From: Psychromonas sp. 14N.309.X.WAT.B.A12
GTDB taxonomy: Bacteria > Pseudomonadota > Gammaproteobacteria > Enterobacterales > Psychromonadaceae
Assembly (NCBI RefSeq): GCF_030397575.1
Contig: NZ_JAPNXS010000002.1
Coordinates: 124,001-188,000, forward strand
Reading direction: 5' to 3'
DNA: 64,000 bases
Shown here: one piece after another, positions 28,500 through 38,800 of the stretch
Numbering within the stretch: position 1 is the stretch's first letter
Layout: every line of letters starts with the position of its first letter
Notes under the pieces: model-generated
What the model was told of the DNA's origin: nothing
Databases searched by the model: none
What the model saw: the letters and a program-made list of their open reading frames with translations, nothing else
Position numbers and translations under genes: made by a program

Positions 28500-28880
28500 A
28501 TGGCTTTAGGTATCCAAATTACACAAGCAGATAACGCGGCATTATTAAATTCATTCTGGTTATTAGATCAAGAAAATGCACAAGCTCGTTGCCTATGTGT
28601 AAAAGATAATACATATGCAGAAGATCAAATTATCTCTTTGGCTGAACTAGGTGATATTCAATACAAAGAAGTAGCTATTGAAGCGCCAGCAGCGCAGGAA
28701 GGTGGTCAACACTTAAACGTTAATGTATTACGCCGTGAAACATTAGAAGATGCGATTAAGCACCCTGAAAAATACCCGCAATTAACCATTCGCGTATCAG
28801 GTTATGCAGTGCGCTTCAACTCATTAACACCAGAGCAACAGCAAGATGTATTAACGCGTACTTTTACTGAAAGTTTATAA
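28500..28880 (+). CDS. grcA: Autonomous glycyl radical cofactor GrcA
   Basis: 126 residues, against 127 in E. coli GrcA (YfiD). The C-terminal half closely matches the C terminus of pyruvate formate-lyase: [38 protein letters not shown] and ARTFTESL-like TRTFTESL. The radical glycine is Gly-101 in RVSGYAVRF. It restores activity to oxygen-cleaved PFL. It is divergent from ung and has an FNR-like site in its 289-bp upstream region. A terminator follows. Confidence 0.97.
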   Translation: MALGIQITQADNAALLNSFWLLDQENAQARCLCVKDNTYAEDQIISLAELGDIQYKEVAIEAPAAQEGGQHLNVNVLRRETLEDAIKHPEKYPQLTIRVSGYAVRFNSLTPEQQQDVLTRTFTESL

Positions 28881-28938
28881 GTTCTCCCCCCTAAAAGTGG
28901 GCTAACATGCTTTTTTAACACTAAATACATCACTTTCT

Positions 28939-28978
28939 AACAGCCTAACAATGCTTACTTATTAGGCTGTTTATTTCC
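28939..28978 (+). terminator. Rho-independent terminator after grcA
   Basis: A 10-bp stem AACAGCCTAA / TTAGGCTGTT with a 13-nt loop is followed by TATTTCC. It lies 58 bp past the grcA stop. Confidence 0.72.
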
Positions 28979-29059
28979 ACTTCCCCCTGGTACTTAACAT
29001 CCATTCGAGTAACCAAAAACTGTTTAAAAGTTAAAAGCAAGTGACAGTAACCTGTTTAA

Positions 29060-31351
29060 TCAATGGTTAACTGTATCAATTAACTTATCTAACTCCTTTG
29101 CAGGAATCGGTTTGCTGAAATAGAAACCTTGGAAGATGGCTAAACCAAGTTCGGTCAACAAATCCAATTGTTCTTTTTTTTCAACACCTTCAGTGACAAC
29201 TTTTAAGTTAAAGTTATCAGCCAGATTAACAATAGACTTAACCATCATTAATGCATTTTTGTCATTATGAATATCTTTCATAAAAGAGCGGTCAATTTTA
29301 ATTTCATCTATAGGCAGGTCTCTTAAGTAGCTTAGGGATGAGAAGCCAGTACCAAAGTCATCTAACGAAACTGAAATACCAATGGCTTTAAGTTTATTCA
29401 ACTTATTTGTGGCAGCTTTAATATCCTTAAGAAAAATAGACTCCGTGACTTCCATAATTAATTTGCTAGCATCAATATGATAAAGGTTAACAACCTCGAT
29501 AATCTTCTCAGCAAAATCTTTTTGCCAAATTTGTTTTGCACTTAAATTCACCGCAATAGTTAACGCCGCTGTGCTTGGTGAAGCTTGCCACTTTTGCAAT
29601 TGTTTACAAGCTTGTTCAAGTACTTCCATACCAATAGGGACAATTAAATTGCTCTCTTCAGCCATATTAATAAAATCATAAGGAAGTAATAAGCCTAGAG
29701 TAGGATGTTGCCAACGGACCAGTGCTTCTGCTCCGATAATTTTATGCTCGTTAGAGTATTTAGGTTGTAAATAAATACAAAATTCATGATCATCGATAGA
29801 TTGACGCATCGCTTTTTGTAATTCACCGCTATGATTTAAGTCATATTGTGTCTGTGGATCTAGAATGACAGCTTCGTTACCACCGTTAGCTTTTGCTCTA
29901 TATAACGCCATATCTGCTAGCTGCAATACTTTATTTTCATGAAGCTCATTGGAGTTAAAAATAACCCCCCCCATGCTTGCCGTTACTTCATATTCGATGT
30001 CAATATCTTGCAAATCACTCTTCAAGGAAACCGCTTCAGACAACACCTTTATTAATTGATTAGCATAATTAGTCGTATAAGCAGTTGCGGCATTTAAGTG
30101 CCTTTCGATAAGCGGGAGAATTACCACAAACTCATCTCCCCCAAACCGAGAGATTAGTTCATTGCCCTGTCTATTGCGTAATAGCTTTTCAGCTATAATC
30201 GACAAAAGCTTATCCCCCATATAGTGCCCATAACTATCGTTGAGCAACTTAAACTTATCGATATCTAGAAATAGTAAGGCGCTATACCTATTTTGTTGCT
30301 GACTCTGTTTTACAGTCTCATGTAAATGCAATTCAAACTGAGTACGGTTGTACAATCCGGTTAACTGGTCGTGATAAGCTAACTCATGAATTCGTTGCTG
30401 ATTAAGTTTTTCTTGGGTTATATCAAGCGCAAGTCCTACGACTAGGGTGGGGTTATTATCTTTATCTCGCTCAGCAATCCGACCTCGATCCCATATCCAA
30501 ACAATTTTGCCGTCAGGTCGTTTTAAACGATATTTAATATTTAAAGTAATATCATCAGTCAATAATGCCGTAATCGCATCAAATACAGCGGCTTTGTCCT
30601 CTTCAAGAATACATTTTTCATATTCCTCAAAGGTTTGTTGATCTCCGTAAAGACCAGACATCTCTTCCCAGTTTTCGTTATAGGCCACTTCACCCGTTTG
30701 TGGATTCCACTCCCATAAACCTTCCTCCGACACACCTAGAACATGTTGCAATCGAGATTTATTTTTTTCTGAATCCTCTTTTAATTGGATAATATCAGTG
30801 ACATCTTTTGAAATAACAAATAATCGTAATTGATTTTTTGTATTGTAAAATGGAATTTTAATAGAATGGAAATGGTGAGTTTTATTTTCTTTAATATCCA
30901 TAGAAACATCAAAAGTTTCTACTGTTTCAAATTTCTTTAATACTGACTTTGTATTGTTTAAAATAGCTTCAGATTGCTCAAGGTTACCAGTGAAATCATG
31001 ATCAATTTTACCAACTAACTCTGATTCAGTAGTCCCGTAAAGTTCAGCAACGCTCTTATTACCATAAACAAAACGCCCCTCCTCATCCTTTATCACCACA
31101 AAATCAGTGATATTCTGAAGTATATTATTGACAACTTTAAGAGATAAACGATGCTGTTGCTCATCAAGCAATAGCATACAAAATAGACTAGCTAATATGA
31201 CGGTGAACAGTATCAAAATACTTGGTAGCTGACCAAACTGCACAGAGAAATAAAGGTGGATCAGAATGATAAGAACTGATGCTATACAAGTGATAACCAA
31301 CACCCAAATGTACTTTTTTGTTGTAGATGCCGATTCTACAATATCAGACAT
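29060..31351 (-). CDS. PAS-PAS-GGDEF-EAL membrane protein (c-di-GMP turnover)
   Basis: 763 residues from the ATG at 31351 (GGGAAATAGGT upstream); a 33-residue longer form has no support. Two N-terminal membrane helices (about 15-65) precede a PAS domain (NITDFVVIKDEEGRFVYGN) and a second PAS/PAC region (WEWNPQTGEVAYNENW). The GGDEF domain has an intact SRFGGDEFVV motif, and the EAL domain has AEALVRWQHP, ESIFLKD and DDFGTGFSSL. Both catalytic motifs are intact, so it may make or degrade c-di-GMP depending on signal. It is monocistronic. Confidence 0.92.
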   Translation of the reverse strand: MSDIVESASTTKKYIWVLVITCIASVLIILIHLYFSVQFGQLPSILILFTVILASLFCMLLLDEQQHRLSLKVVNNILQNITDFVVIKDEEGRFVYGNKSVAELYGTTESELVGKIDHDFTGNLEQSEAILNNTKSVLKKFETVETFDVSMDIKENKTHHFHSIKIPFYNTKNQLRLFVISKDVTDIIQLKEDSEKNKSRLQHVLGVSEEGLWEWNPQTGEVAYNENWEEMSGLYGDQQTFEEYEKCILEEDKAAVFDAITALLTDDITLNIKYRLKRPDGKIVWIWDRGRIAERDKDNNPTLVVGLALDITQEKLNQQRIHELAYHDQLTGLYNRTQFELHLHETVKQSQQQNRYSALLFLDIDKFKLLNDSYGHYMGDKLLSIIAEKLLRNRQGNELISRFGGDEFVVILPLIERHLNAATAYTTNYANQLIKVLSEAVSLKSDLQDIDIEYEVTASMGGVIFNSNELHENKVLQLADMALYRAKANGGNEAVILDPQTQYDLNHSGELQKAMRQSIDDHEFCIYLQPKYSNEHKIIGAEALVRWQHPTLGLLLPYDFINMAEESNLIVPIGMEVLEQACKQLQKWQASPSTAALTIAVNLSAKQIWQKDFAEKIIEVVNLYHIDASKLIMEVTESIFLKDIKAATNKLNKLKAIGISVSLDDFGTGFSSLSYLRDLPIDEIKIDRSFMKDIHNDKNALMMVKSIVNLADNFNLKVVTEGVEKKEQLDLLTELGLAIFQGFYFSKPIPAKELDKLIDTVNH

Positions 31352-31735
31352 ACCTATTTCCCTATAACATATGTACTTTAACTTCACATAATAATCATAC
31401 TTACAACAAAAAAGTACTAATTTTTGAGTATTAAGGTTAAAAGATAGCATTCCATGGATAATTTAGATCAAGGTCACGAAATGTAATGCCTTAAGTGAAA
31501 AACAAAAACTATAATGAAAAAACCATTAACTTCATTAAATTAGTGGATATTGTAACCAAGCATGAAATTGAACAGTATTAATATTAGTCAACTTTTAGAA
31601 GTTGAACAGTAAGAGATTCATTTTGGCAAGTTAATACCCTTGACTTCAAAAAGAGGTATGAGAAAAGACAGTGAACGGAGTGTAAAGGCCTCCCCCATTT
31701 ATTAGGCCTTTTAAAAAGTATTTATCCATAGAGGC
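31352..31735. other. Intergenic region upstream of the GGDEF-EAL gene
   Basis: 384 bp, AT-rich. Apart from the hairpin at 31684-31715 that serves the ZIP gene, nothing structured or coding was recognised. It should hold the promoter of the GGDEF-EAL gene. Confidence 0.4.
31684..31715 (-). terminator. Probable terminator after the ZIP transporter gene
   Basis: An 8-bp stem AAAGGCCT / AGGCCTTT with a 12-nt loop lies about 25 bp past the stop of the minus-strand ZIP gene, with short A/T runs on both sides. Confidence 0.6.
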
Positions 31736-32647
31736 TTAACCTAGGGTGGTATCTAATAACATCATTAGCGCAAAACCAATCATCAACCCTATAGTCGCAA
31801 CCGTTTTATTACCATTACTGTGTGTTTCTGGAATAACTTCATTGGAAACAACAAACAGCATCGCAGCTCCTGCCAACCCCAAACCAATTGGATACGCGAC
31901 AATAAATCCCCCAGCTAAACTCACCCCCAATAATGAACCTAACGGCTCTAATAACCCTGTGGCCATTGCAATCAAAACAGAAAAGCCAGTATTAAAACCA
32001 GTGGCGCGTAAGGTTAATGCGACGGCTAACCCTTCAGGAATATCTTGTAATGCAATAGCCGTTGTTAGAGGCACACCAACAGACAAGTCACCTTGCGCAT
32101 AACCAACACCAATCGCCATACCTTCAGGGAAATTATGTAATGCAATAGCAAATACAAACAACCAAGCGCGGCTGCAGGCTTCATGTCCTGCACCACAAGG
32201 CCCTGTATCCATGTGTTCATGAGGTACAAATTCATCTAACCCCATCATTAAAGCAACACCAATAATCATACCGAATAATACAATCATGCCCCCTAAGAAA
32301 GTACTTCCAGTAAAATCAATAGCCGCTTCAATACCGGGTAGCAATAATGAAAAAGCAGAAGCAGCTAACATCATGCCAGCAGCAAAACCAAGCATGGCAT
32401 CAGAGAGTTTGCGCGGGATCTCTTTAATGAATAATGCAGGTAGGGTCCCAACAGCAGTAGCAACAAACCCAGCAGTACCACCTAATAAAGCATATTTAAC
32501 ATAGGCCTGATTATTCGCATTAATAGAATGTAAGATCATTAATGTGATTAAAATAACCGAAGCAATCAACGCGAGAATAAGATAGGGATGATTTTTACAG
32601 TGTTGTTTAAACCCAGATAACCAAGTATCAGGTGCAGTTATATCCAT
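31736..32647 (-). CDS. ZIP family metal transporter
   Basis: 303 residues from the ATG at 32647, which has GAGGA about 8 nt upstream. After one N-terminal helix come about seven more. The two metal-binding helices are clear: AIALHNFPEGMAIGVG and TAIALQDIPEGLAVAL. A cytoplasmic loop with HEHMDTGPCGAGHEAC holds His and Cys that could bind zinc or iron. ZIP proteins bring divalent metals into the cytoplasm. No Zur or Fur box was recognised upstream. It is monocistronic. Confidence 0.9.
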   Translation of the reverse strand: MDITAPDTWLSGFKQHCKNHPYLILALIASVILITLMILHSINANNQAYVKYALLGGTAGFVATAVGTLPALFIKEIPRKLSDAMLGFAAGMMLAASAFSLLLPGIEAAIDFTGSTFLGGMIVLFGMIIGVALMMGLDEFVPHEHMDTGPCGAGHEACSRAWLFVFAIALHNFPEGMAIGVGYAQGDLSVGVPLTTAIALQDIPEGLAVALTLRATGFNTGFSVLIAMATGLLEPLGSLLGVSLAGGFIVAYPIGLGLAGAAMLFVVSNEVIPETHSNGNKTVATIGLMIGFALMMLLDTTLG

Positions 32648-33376
32648 AGGAAAGTTCCTCATTTGTGTCATTCTATAGTAATGCACTTATTTAATGCGAT
32701 GACTATTCTTAACGCATACTATCCCACAAATTAACAATCTATAGGTCATTTAACCTTTTCTTTTAATTTAGTTAATTTAAAAGTGAAAATAGAATTATGT
32801 GGTTAGCATGTAATGAACAACATAATTTAAAAATAGTACTATCCGTATTAAACACTAAAATTATAAATAGCTTAACTATCTATCATACCAACTCAAGTCA
32901 GCAGATAACTTTCACAAAGACGACCGTTGACACCTTTAGGGACTCACTGCGACTTGTTAGTCGCTTAAATATATTCGTAAACAGAAAATAATAACGCTAT
33001 GAAGGTGGCTTTCGGTTAGCAATATTGAGTAAAAAAAATACCTATAACTGCGAAAATACCCTCATTAAATATTTATAAATCAATAAACGTTATAAAATTA
33101 TGAACAAAATAGTTAAACATCTTTAAGTGTAAAAAGAAGGTGTAGAAGCTTATAGTTACCCTTTATAGGCTACCTATCACTTTTCAAGTTGATTTGATGA
33201 ATACAGAGAAACAACTTGCCATTATATTCTCAGACTCCATTCCCACGTAAAGCATAGGTACGAGTTACAAGTAATTCCCCATACATTATCAACAAATACT
33301 GCGCCATATCAAAACCTCCTTACAAAACTCCCGCTAATATCAATACCATCAAGCTATTCCTGAACTAAGGGGTTTT
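32648..33376. other. AT-rich intergenic region between the ZIP and BASS genes
   Basis: 729 bp between two divergent genes. A 64-codon ORF at 32797-32991 has no ribosome binding site and no coding character, and was not called. The only recognisable element is a decayed REP-like palindrome at 33238-33264. Promoters for both neighbours must lie here but none is clear. Confidence 0.4.
33238..33264. repeat. Degenerate REP-like palindrome
   Basis: CATTCCCACGTAAAGCATAG followed by GTACGAG resembles the CATTCCCACGC-N-GCGTGGGAACGAG type of bacterial palindromic repeat (recalled, not searched), with the right arm decayed. A better preserved relative is at 34694-34718, on the other side of the BASS gene. 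Confidence 0.4.
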
Positions 33377-34288
33377 ATGACACCAATTATTGCACAAGCT
33401 GTTACTCAAATTATGTTACCTGTTGTATTAGGGTTGGTAATGTTAGGGATGGGGTTAAGCTTACAAATAAAAGACTTTAAAGCAGTATTAACTGAACCAA
33501 AAGCTGCGATGATTGGTTTATTACTACAACTACTTTTACTGCCGATATTAGCGCTGTTTATTAGTAAGGTTTTTGCACTTAATCAAACGGCGGCAGCTGG
33601 GCTATTTTTATTGGCGTTATGTCCTGGTGGTGCGACTTCAAACTTATTTTCTTTTCTTGCTAAGGGTAACCTCGCCTTAAGTGTTTGCTTAACAAGCCTG
33701 GTTAGTATGTTATCACCACTCATTTTACCGATAACCTTTATTGGCTTCATCCATTACAGCGGTAGCGCAGATAACCAACTTTTTGATTTACCTTTGTTAC
33801 CAGCAATGAAACAACTCGCTGTTGTCACCTTACTTCCAACAGTAGTTGGTATGAGTATTCGTTATTTTGCCGATAAATGGTCGCAGTCGGCTATTCCTTT
33901 GGTTAAAAAGGGATCAACAATTGCGATGTTATTAGTGATTACTGCACTTGTTTTGACAAACTTAACGATTATTCCTGCGATGCTTTCTTTACAGGGTGTT
34001 GCTGTAGTGACTATGTGTAGTTTGGCGTTAATCATTGCCTATTTTATGTCAGGCAAGTTGAATGTTAACAACACAGATAGAAAAACTATTGCGATAGAGG
34101 TCGGCATTCAAAATGCAGGTACTGCGATGATGATTGCCTTCACTATCATGCATCAACCTGCACTGGCGACTATACCTTTACTGTATGGGCTGTTAATGAA
34201 CATACCTGCGTTTATTTTTGTGTACTGGCTTTTACTCCTAAATAAAAAGAAAGACAAAGTAATTATGCCACTCGAAATAAGACCTTAG
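33377..34288 (+). CDS. Bile acid:sodium symporter (BASS) family transporter
   Basis: 303 residues with eight to ten hydrophobic helices. VLGLVMLGMGLSLQIKDFK at the N terminus, FLLALCPGGATSNLFSFLAKG in the middle and IEVGIQNAGTAMMIAF near the C terminus are BASS landmarks (the sodium-site helices). Bacterial members carry organic acids, pantothenate or sterol-like solutes with sodium; the substrate is unknown. AAGGGG lies 4 nt before the ATG. It is monocistronic and isolated between two long gene-poor gaps. Confidence 0.88.
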   Translation: MTPIIAQAVTQIMLPVVLGLVMLGMGLSLQIKDFKAVLTEPKAAMIGLLLQLLLLPILALFISKVFALNQTAAAGLFLLALCPGGATSNLFSFLAKGNLALSVCLTSLVSMLSPLILPITFIGFIHYSGSADNQLFDLPLLPAMKQLAVVTLLPTVVGMSIRYFADKWSQSAIPLVKKGSTIAMLLVITALVLTNLTIIPAMLSLQGVAVVTMCSLALIIAYFMSGKLNVNNTDRKTIAIEVGIQNAGTAMMIAFTIMHQPALATIPLLYGLLMNIPAFIFVYWLLLLNKKKDKVIMPLEIRP

Positions 34289-34730
34289 TTAACTAGAGAC
34301 GCATGCGGTTGCAACTTCGCGCCATTAAACCTTTCCAAGTGATTGCCCATTTTTAATAAAGGTTAGATTAGTTGAGGCTAGCACGGAGATGCACATACGC
34401 AGCGCTACCTTAACAATGAACAGATGAATTAGATGCTCTATTTAAGCGTAGAAAAAACCGATGAAAGTAAGAAGTTGATTGCACTAACTAGTTGTTTTAA
34501 TTAAACATAAATAACCAAGCTAGTATTCATTTTAACAAGCATAGATGAGTAGATAATTAGGAAAATTGTTACAAGCATAGGTTTGTCTGCTGACAAAGAG
34601 AAAGTAAAATCGCCAACCGTTGTAGATACTGCTAACAACATTGATGAATATGACGATCAAAAACAAGTAAATCGAGATTAACATTTTAAGTACCACTCCC
34701 ACGCATAGCATGGGAATGATCTAAATAACT
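34289..34730. other. Gene-poor region after the BASS gene with a possible gene remnant
   Basis: 442 bp. An open frame at 34553-34681 reads KIVTSIGLSADKEKVKSPTV and continues to a TAA, but has no start codon or ribosome binding site; it may be the tail of a lost gene. A REP-like palindrome follows at 34694-34718. Nothing else was recognised. Confidence 0.35.
34694..34718. repeat. REP-like palindrome near the hrpA stop
   Basis: CACTCCCACGCATAGCATGG then GAATG folds into a hairpin: TCCCA pairs with TGGGA and GC with GC around an ATA loop, with one C/A mismatch. It lies 13 bp past the hrpA stop and could also help end that transcript. Confidence 0.5.
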
Positions 34731-37700
34731 TTAGCCTTTCAATTCCGTCAACTTCAACCTCACACGTTTAGCGGACACTGGGTAAGGCGTACCTAACTGT
34801 TGTGCAAACAACGAAACCCGTAACTCTTCCATCATCCAATACACTTCAGCTAAACCTTCATGTTCCGTTTCATTACTTAATAACTGCTTACATAGTGCAC
34901 GGTAACGCTCTTCCAGTTCATGCAGCTCAATAGTGTTTAATCGGTCTTGATTAGGATTAACCGGCAGCTTCTCTAGACGTTTTTGTAAGGCTAATAAATA
35001 ACGCTTAATATCATTTAACTTCGCTTCACCTACTTGGCAAACAAAACCAGGGAAGATCAAACGCTCTAGTTGCGACTTAATATCTCCCTTTGCCACCAGC
35101 ATGGTTAAATCAGCTTTGCCTTTAAGCTGTTTATTAACCGCATGTGCCAATGTTAATACCTCTTCAACCTGTTGGGTAATTTGTAAAGTTTTATCTGCAA
35201 GTTCTGCGCGTACTTTTTCTTTTTGAGCTTCAAATTCAGGTGCTTCTTGTGGGTGAACTTCACCGTCTAAAATGGCATCAACAGCACAACTAATACAGTC
35301 ATCGATTAAGTCTTTAATTTGCCCAAAAGGATTGAAATACAAGCCTAGCTTCGCTTTATTCGGCAAGCTTTGTTGTAGATATTTAATCGGTGATGGCACA
35401 TTTAATAGAATTAAACGGCGTACCCCAGCTTGGTTAAATCGTTGTGCTTTATCTTCACTATCAAACAGCTCAATGGCGACACTTTTGTTTTTATCCACTA
35501 GCGCTGGATACGCTTTTACTTCGTAACCTCCATGATCTTTCTTGAAAGATTTAGGTAATTTACCAAAGTCCCATTCAACTAAGTCAGACTTCTCAATCCC
35601 TTGTTTCGATACGTTAGATAAGGTCTGTTTTACCTTACCTTTTAGGTCGTGCTGTAATAATTTGAGGTCGGTGCCCACAGCAACACTTTTTTGTTTGTCA
35701 TCAACCACATTAAACTTAATACGTAAATGCGTTGGCAAAGCATTTACATCCCAAGAATCTTCGGGGATGCGCACACCTGTCATGCGTAAAAGCTGTTTTT
35801 CGAAAGCTTCTAGTAGTGAGCCTTGTAAAGGCACTAAGTTCGCCATAGCGGCTTCTGCATAATTAGGTGCAGGAACAAAATTACGACGTATCGCTTTGGG
35901 TAATGTTTTAATTAAGGCAATCAATAACTCTTCACGTAAGGCCGGAATTTGCCAATCAAAACCTTGATCAGAAACCTGATTTAATAGCGCTAAAGGAATG
36001 TTCACCGTCACACCATCTTGACTAGTGCCCGGTTCAAAAGCGTACTCTAGCTTTAAACGGAAATCACCTTGCTGCCAAAAATCAGGGTAGGCATTAGCAG
36101 TCACTTTATCAGCATCATGCGCCATGACTTGTTCACGCTGATAATTTAATAAATCAGGTTGTTGTTTCTTTTCTCGATTCCACCAGCTATCAAACTGTTT
36201 TGCACTGCAGACAGTTTGCGGCACGATTTCATCGTAAAACAAGAACAAGGTTTCATCATCCACTAAAATGTCGCGACGACGTGATTTATGCTCTAACTCT
36301 TCAATATCATTTAATAATGCTTGGTTATCTTTAAAGAATTGATGACGAGTTTCAAACTCCCCTTCCACCAAAGCATGACGGATAAACAGTTCACGACACA
36401 ATACAGGGTCGATTTGTGTATAAACAACACGGCGTTTACTGACAATGGGAATACCGTAGAGCGTTTGTGTTTCAAAGGCCCCTACGACACCCGATTTCTT
36501 CTGCCAATGCGGCTCTGCATAACTACGTTTAATTAAATGTTGTGCTTGCTGCTCAACCCACTCAGGTTTAATTCTTGCAGCCACACGCGCAAATAATTTA
36601 GAGGTTTCTACTAATTCGGCAAACATCCCCCATTTAGGCTGTTTTTTAAATAAACCAGAACCAGGGAACATATAGAATTTACTGTTGCGCGCTCCTAAGT
36701 ATTCCGCATCTTTATCCTTTAAACCTATGTGTGATAACAAACCTGCCAATAGGGCTTGGTGAATTGCATCAAAGCTCGAAGGAGTATCGCTCACTTTAAT
36801 ATCTAACTCATCGGTCACTTGCTTAATTTGCGTGTAAATATCCTGCCACTCACGCACGCGCATATAGGCTAAAAAATCTTTCTGACACATTTTACGGAAG
36901 TTGTTATTGGTTAACTCTTCACGCTGTTCATTGATGTAGTTCCATAGATTGACGTAGGTAATGAAGTCAGATTCTTTATCATAAAAACGACGATGTTTTT
37001 CATCGGACGCTTGTTGTTTATCCATTGGACGTTCGCGCGGATCTTGAATACTTAAGGCCGCACTGATCACCATTACTTCGTGGACACAGTTAAATTCTTT
37101 TGCCGCTAAAATCATTCGAGCTAAGCGCGGATCTACTGGTAATTTAGCTAATTGACGCCCTAAGCCTGTCAATTTTTTTCGTGGGTCTTTAGCTTTTAAA
37201 TTAACTGCACCTAACTCTTCTAACAGATTCAAACCATCTTTAATATTGCGATCTTCTGGTGGCTCTACAAATGGGAATTTATTTAATTCACCTAGGCCAA
37301 GCGATAACATCTGTAGAATAACCGACGATAAGTTAGTACGAAGTATTTCTGGGTCAGTAAATTCAGGGCGACCATTAAAGTCTTCTTCACTGTATAAACG
37401 AATACACACACCTTCACTAACACGACCACAACGGCCTTTACGCTGGTTTGCACTGGCCTGTGAAATGGCTTCAATCGGTAAGCGTTGTACTTTAGTGCGA
37501 TAGCTGTAACGACTAATACGAACAGTACCCGTATCAATAACATATTTAATACCGGGAATAGTTAACGACGTTTCAGCAACGTTGGTTGCTAGGACAATGC
37601 GTTGCCCTCGATGACCTTGGAATATTTTATTTTGTTCTGCCACACTCAAGCGCGCAAACAAGGGTAAGACTTCAGTATCACGCAATTTACGTTTGGTTAA

Positions 37701-38618
37701 TGCGTCTGCAGTATCACGAATTTCACGTTCACCATTCATGAAGATAAGAATATCGCCACGACCTAAACGTTGTAATTCATCTACCGCTTGGAAAATCCCC
37801 TCTATTTGATCGCCTGCCGCATATTCATCTAATGGACGATATAAGGTTTCCACTGGAAAAGTACGACCAGAGACTTCAATAATTGGTGCTGGTTTACCAC
37901 GTTTATCAGAAAAGTGATTAGCAAAACGCTCAGGATCGATGGTCGCAGAGGTAATAATAACTTTAAGGTCAGGACGACGAGGTAATAGGCGTTTTAAATA
38001 ACCCATTAAAAAATCGATATTTAAACTACGTTCATGAGCTTCATCTATAATGATAGTATCGTATTGACTTAAAAATCTGTCATTTTGAATTTCGGCTAAT
38101 AAAATCCCATCAGTCATTAATTTAATGTAAGACTTATCGCTGACTTTATCGGTAAAACGAACACGATAACCAACGGTTTCACCCAACTCAGAATCAAGCT
38201 CATCTGCAATACGATTGGCGACCGTTCTCGCTGCTAAACGACGTGGTTGCGTATGACCAATTAAACCAGAAACGCCACGCCCTAACTCTAAACAGATTTT
38301 AGGAATTTGCGTCGTTTTACCTGAACCCGTTTCACCAGCAATGATAACCACTTGGTTGTTGGCAATCGCTTCGGCTATTTCATCTTTTTTCTGGCTAACC
38401 GGTAAGTCTGGATAACTCACTTCAGGTAGATTATCTAAACGCTGTTTACGCTTATCCATTGACACTTGAATATCAACGGCTATTTTGGTCAAACTCGCTT
38501 CTACTTTTTCGGGTGTTTTTAGATTACGTAAATCATCAATACGGCGCTTTAAGCGGAATTGATCTTTATATAACACGTCATTTAAATGGTCTTTTAAAGT
38601 AGTAGCAGAAATGGTCAA
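34731..38618 (-). CDS. hrpA: ATP-dependent RNA helicase HrpA
   Basis: 1295 residues, against 1300 in E. coli HrpA. The DEAH-box motor has Walker A GETGSGKT at 95-102, DEAH at 192-195, the SATID motif III, and motif VI QRKGRCGRVSEG. The HA2 and OB-fold domains follow, then the long C-terminal DUF3418 region typical of bacterial HrpA. In E. coli HrpA processes fimbrial mRNA and rescues stalled or collided ribosomes. It is downstream of ppk-ppx on the same strand but separated from it by a terminator. Confidence 0.95.
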   Translation of the reverse strand: MTISATTLKDHLNDVLYKDQFRLKRRIDDLRNLKTPEKVEASLTKIAVDIQVSMDKRKQRLDNLPEVSYPDLPVSQKKDEIAEAIANNQVVIIAGETGSGKTTQIPKICLELGRGVSGLIGHTQPRRLAARTVANRIADELDSELGETVGYRVRFTDKVSDKSYIKLMTDGILLAEIQNDRFLSQYDTIIIDEAHERSLNIDFLMGYLKRLLPRRPDLKVIITSATIDPERFANHFSDKRGKPAPIIEVSGRTFPVETLYRPLDEYAAGDQIEGIFQAVDELQRLGRGDILIFMNGEREIRDTADALTKRKLRDTEVLPLFARLSVAEQNKIFQGHRGQRIVLATNVAETSLTIPGIKYVIDTGTVRISRYSYRTKVQRLPIEAISQASANQRKGRCGRVSEGVCIRLYSEEDFNGRPEFTDPEILRTNLSSVILQMLSLGLGELNKFPFVEPPEDRNIKDGLNLLEELGAVNLKAKDPRKKLTGLGRQLAKLPVDPRLARMILAAKEFNCVHEVMVISAALSIQDPRERPMDKQQASDEKHRRFYDKESDFITYVNLWNYINEQREELTNNNFRKMCQKDFLAYMRVREWQDIYTQIKQVTDELDIKVSDTPSSFDAIHQALLAGLLSHIGLKDKDAEYLGARNSKFYMFPGSGLFKKQPKWGMFAELVETSKLFARVAARIKPEWVEQQAQHLIKRSYAEPHWQKKSGVVGAFETQTLYGIPIVSKRRVVYTQIDPVLCRELFIRHALVEGEFETRHQFFKDNQALLNDIEELEHKSRRRDILVDDETLFLFYDEIVPQTVCSAKQFDSWWNREKKQQPDLLNYQREQVMAHDADKVTANAYPDFWQQGDFRLKLEYAFEPGTSQDGVTVNIPLALLNQVSDQGFDWQIPALREELLIALIKTLPKAIRRNFVPAPNYAEAAMANLVPLQGSLLEAFEKQLLRMTGVRIPEDSWDVNALPTHLRIKFNVVDDKQKSVAVGTDLKLLQHDLKGKVKQTLSNVSKQGIEKSDLVEWDFGKLPKSFKKDHGGYEVKAYPALVDKNKSVAIELFDSEDKAQRFNQAGVRRLILLNVPSPIKYLQQSLPNKAKLGLYFNPFGQIKDLIDDCISCAVDAILDGEVHPQEAPEFEAQKEKVRAELADKTLQITQQVEEVLTLAHAVNKQLKGKADLTMLVAKGDIKSQLERLIFPGFVCQVGEAKLNDIKRYLLALQKRLEKLPVNPNQDRLNTIELHELEERYRALCKQLLSNETEHEGLAEVYWMMEELRVSLFAQQLGTPYPVSAKRVRLKLTELKG

Positions 38619-38750
38619 AACAAGTACCTAGCAGAAACAAAAAACCGATCCTAGCAAGGCTAATAGCAAAAGGATAGTGGGAGTTAAACGATTGAGAATG
38701 GTAATCTTGATAAACCATCATTTTTTATCCATATAAGTGCCTTTAACGGA

Positions 38751-38795
38751 CATAAAAGTAAGTGTTATTCACCTAATTTAACACTTACTTTTATG
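38751..38795 (-). terminator. Long hairpin terminator after ppx
   Basis: A perfect 17-bp inverted repeat (CATAAAAGTAAGTGTTA and its complement) with an 11-nt loop begins 6 bp past the ppx stop. Its A and T runs are inside the stem and not behind it, so efficiency is uncertain. Confidence 0.65.
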
Positions 38796-38800
38796 TGGGT

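Noticed and set aside
32797-32991. 64-codon plus-strand ORF in the ZIP-BASS gap
   Set aside because: No ribosome binding site, AT-driven composition and no family resemblance; more likely a chance open frame.
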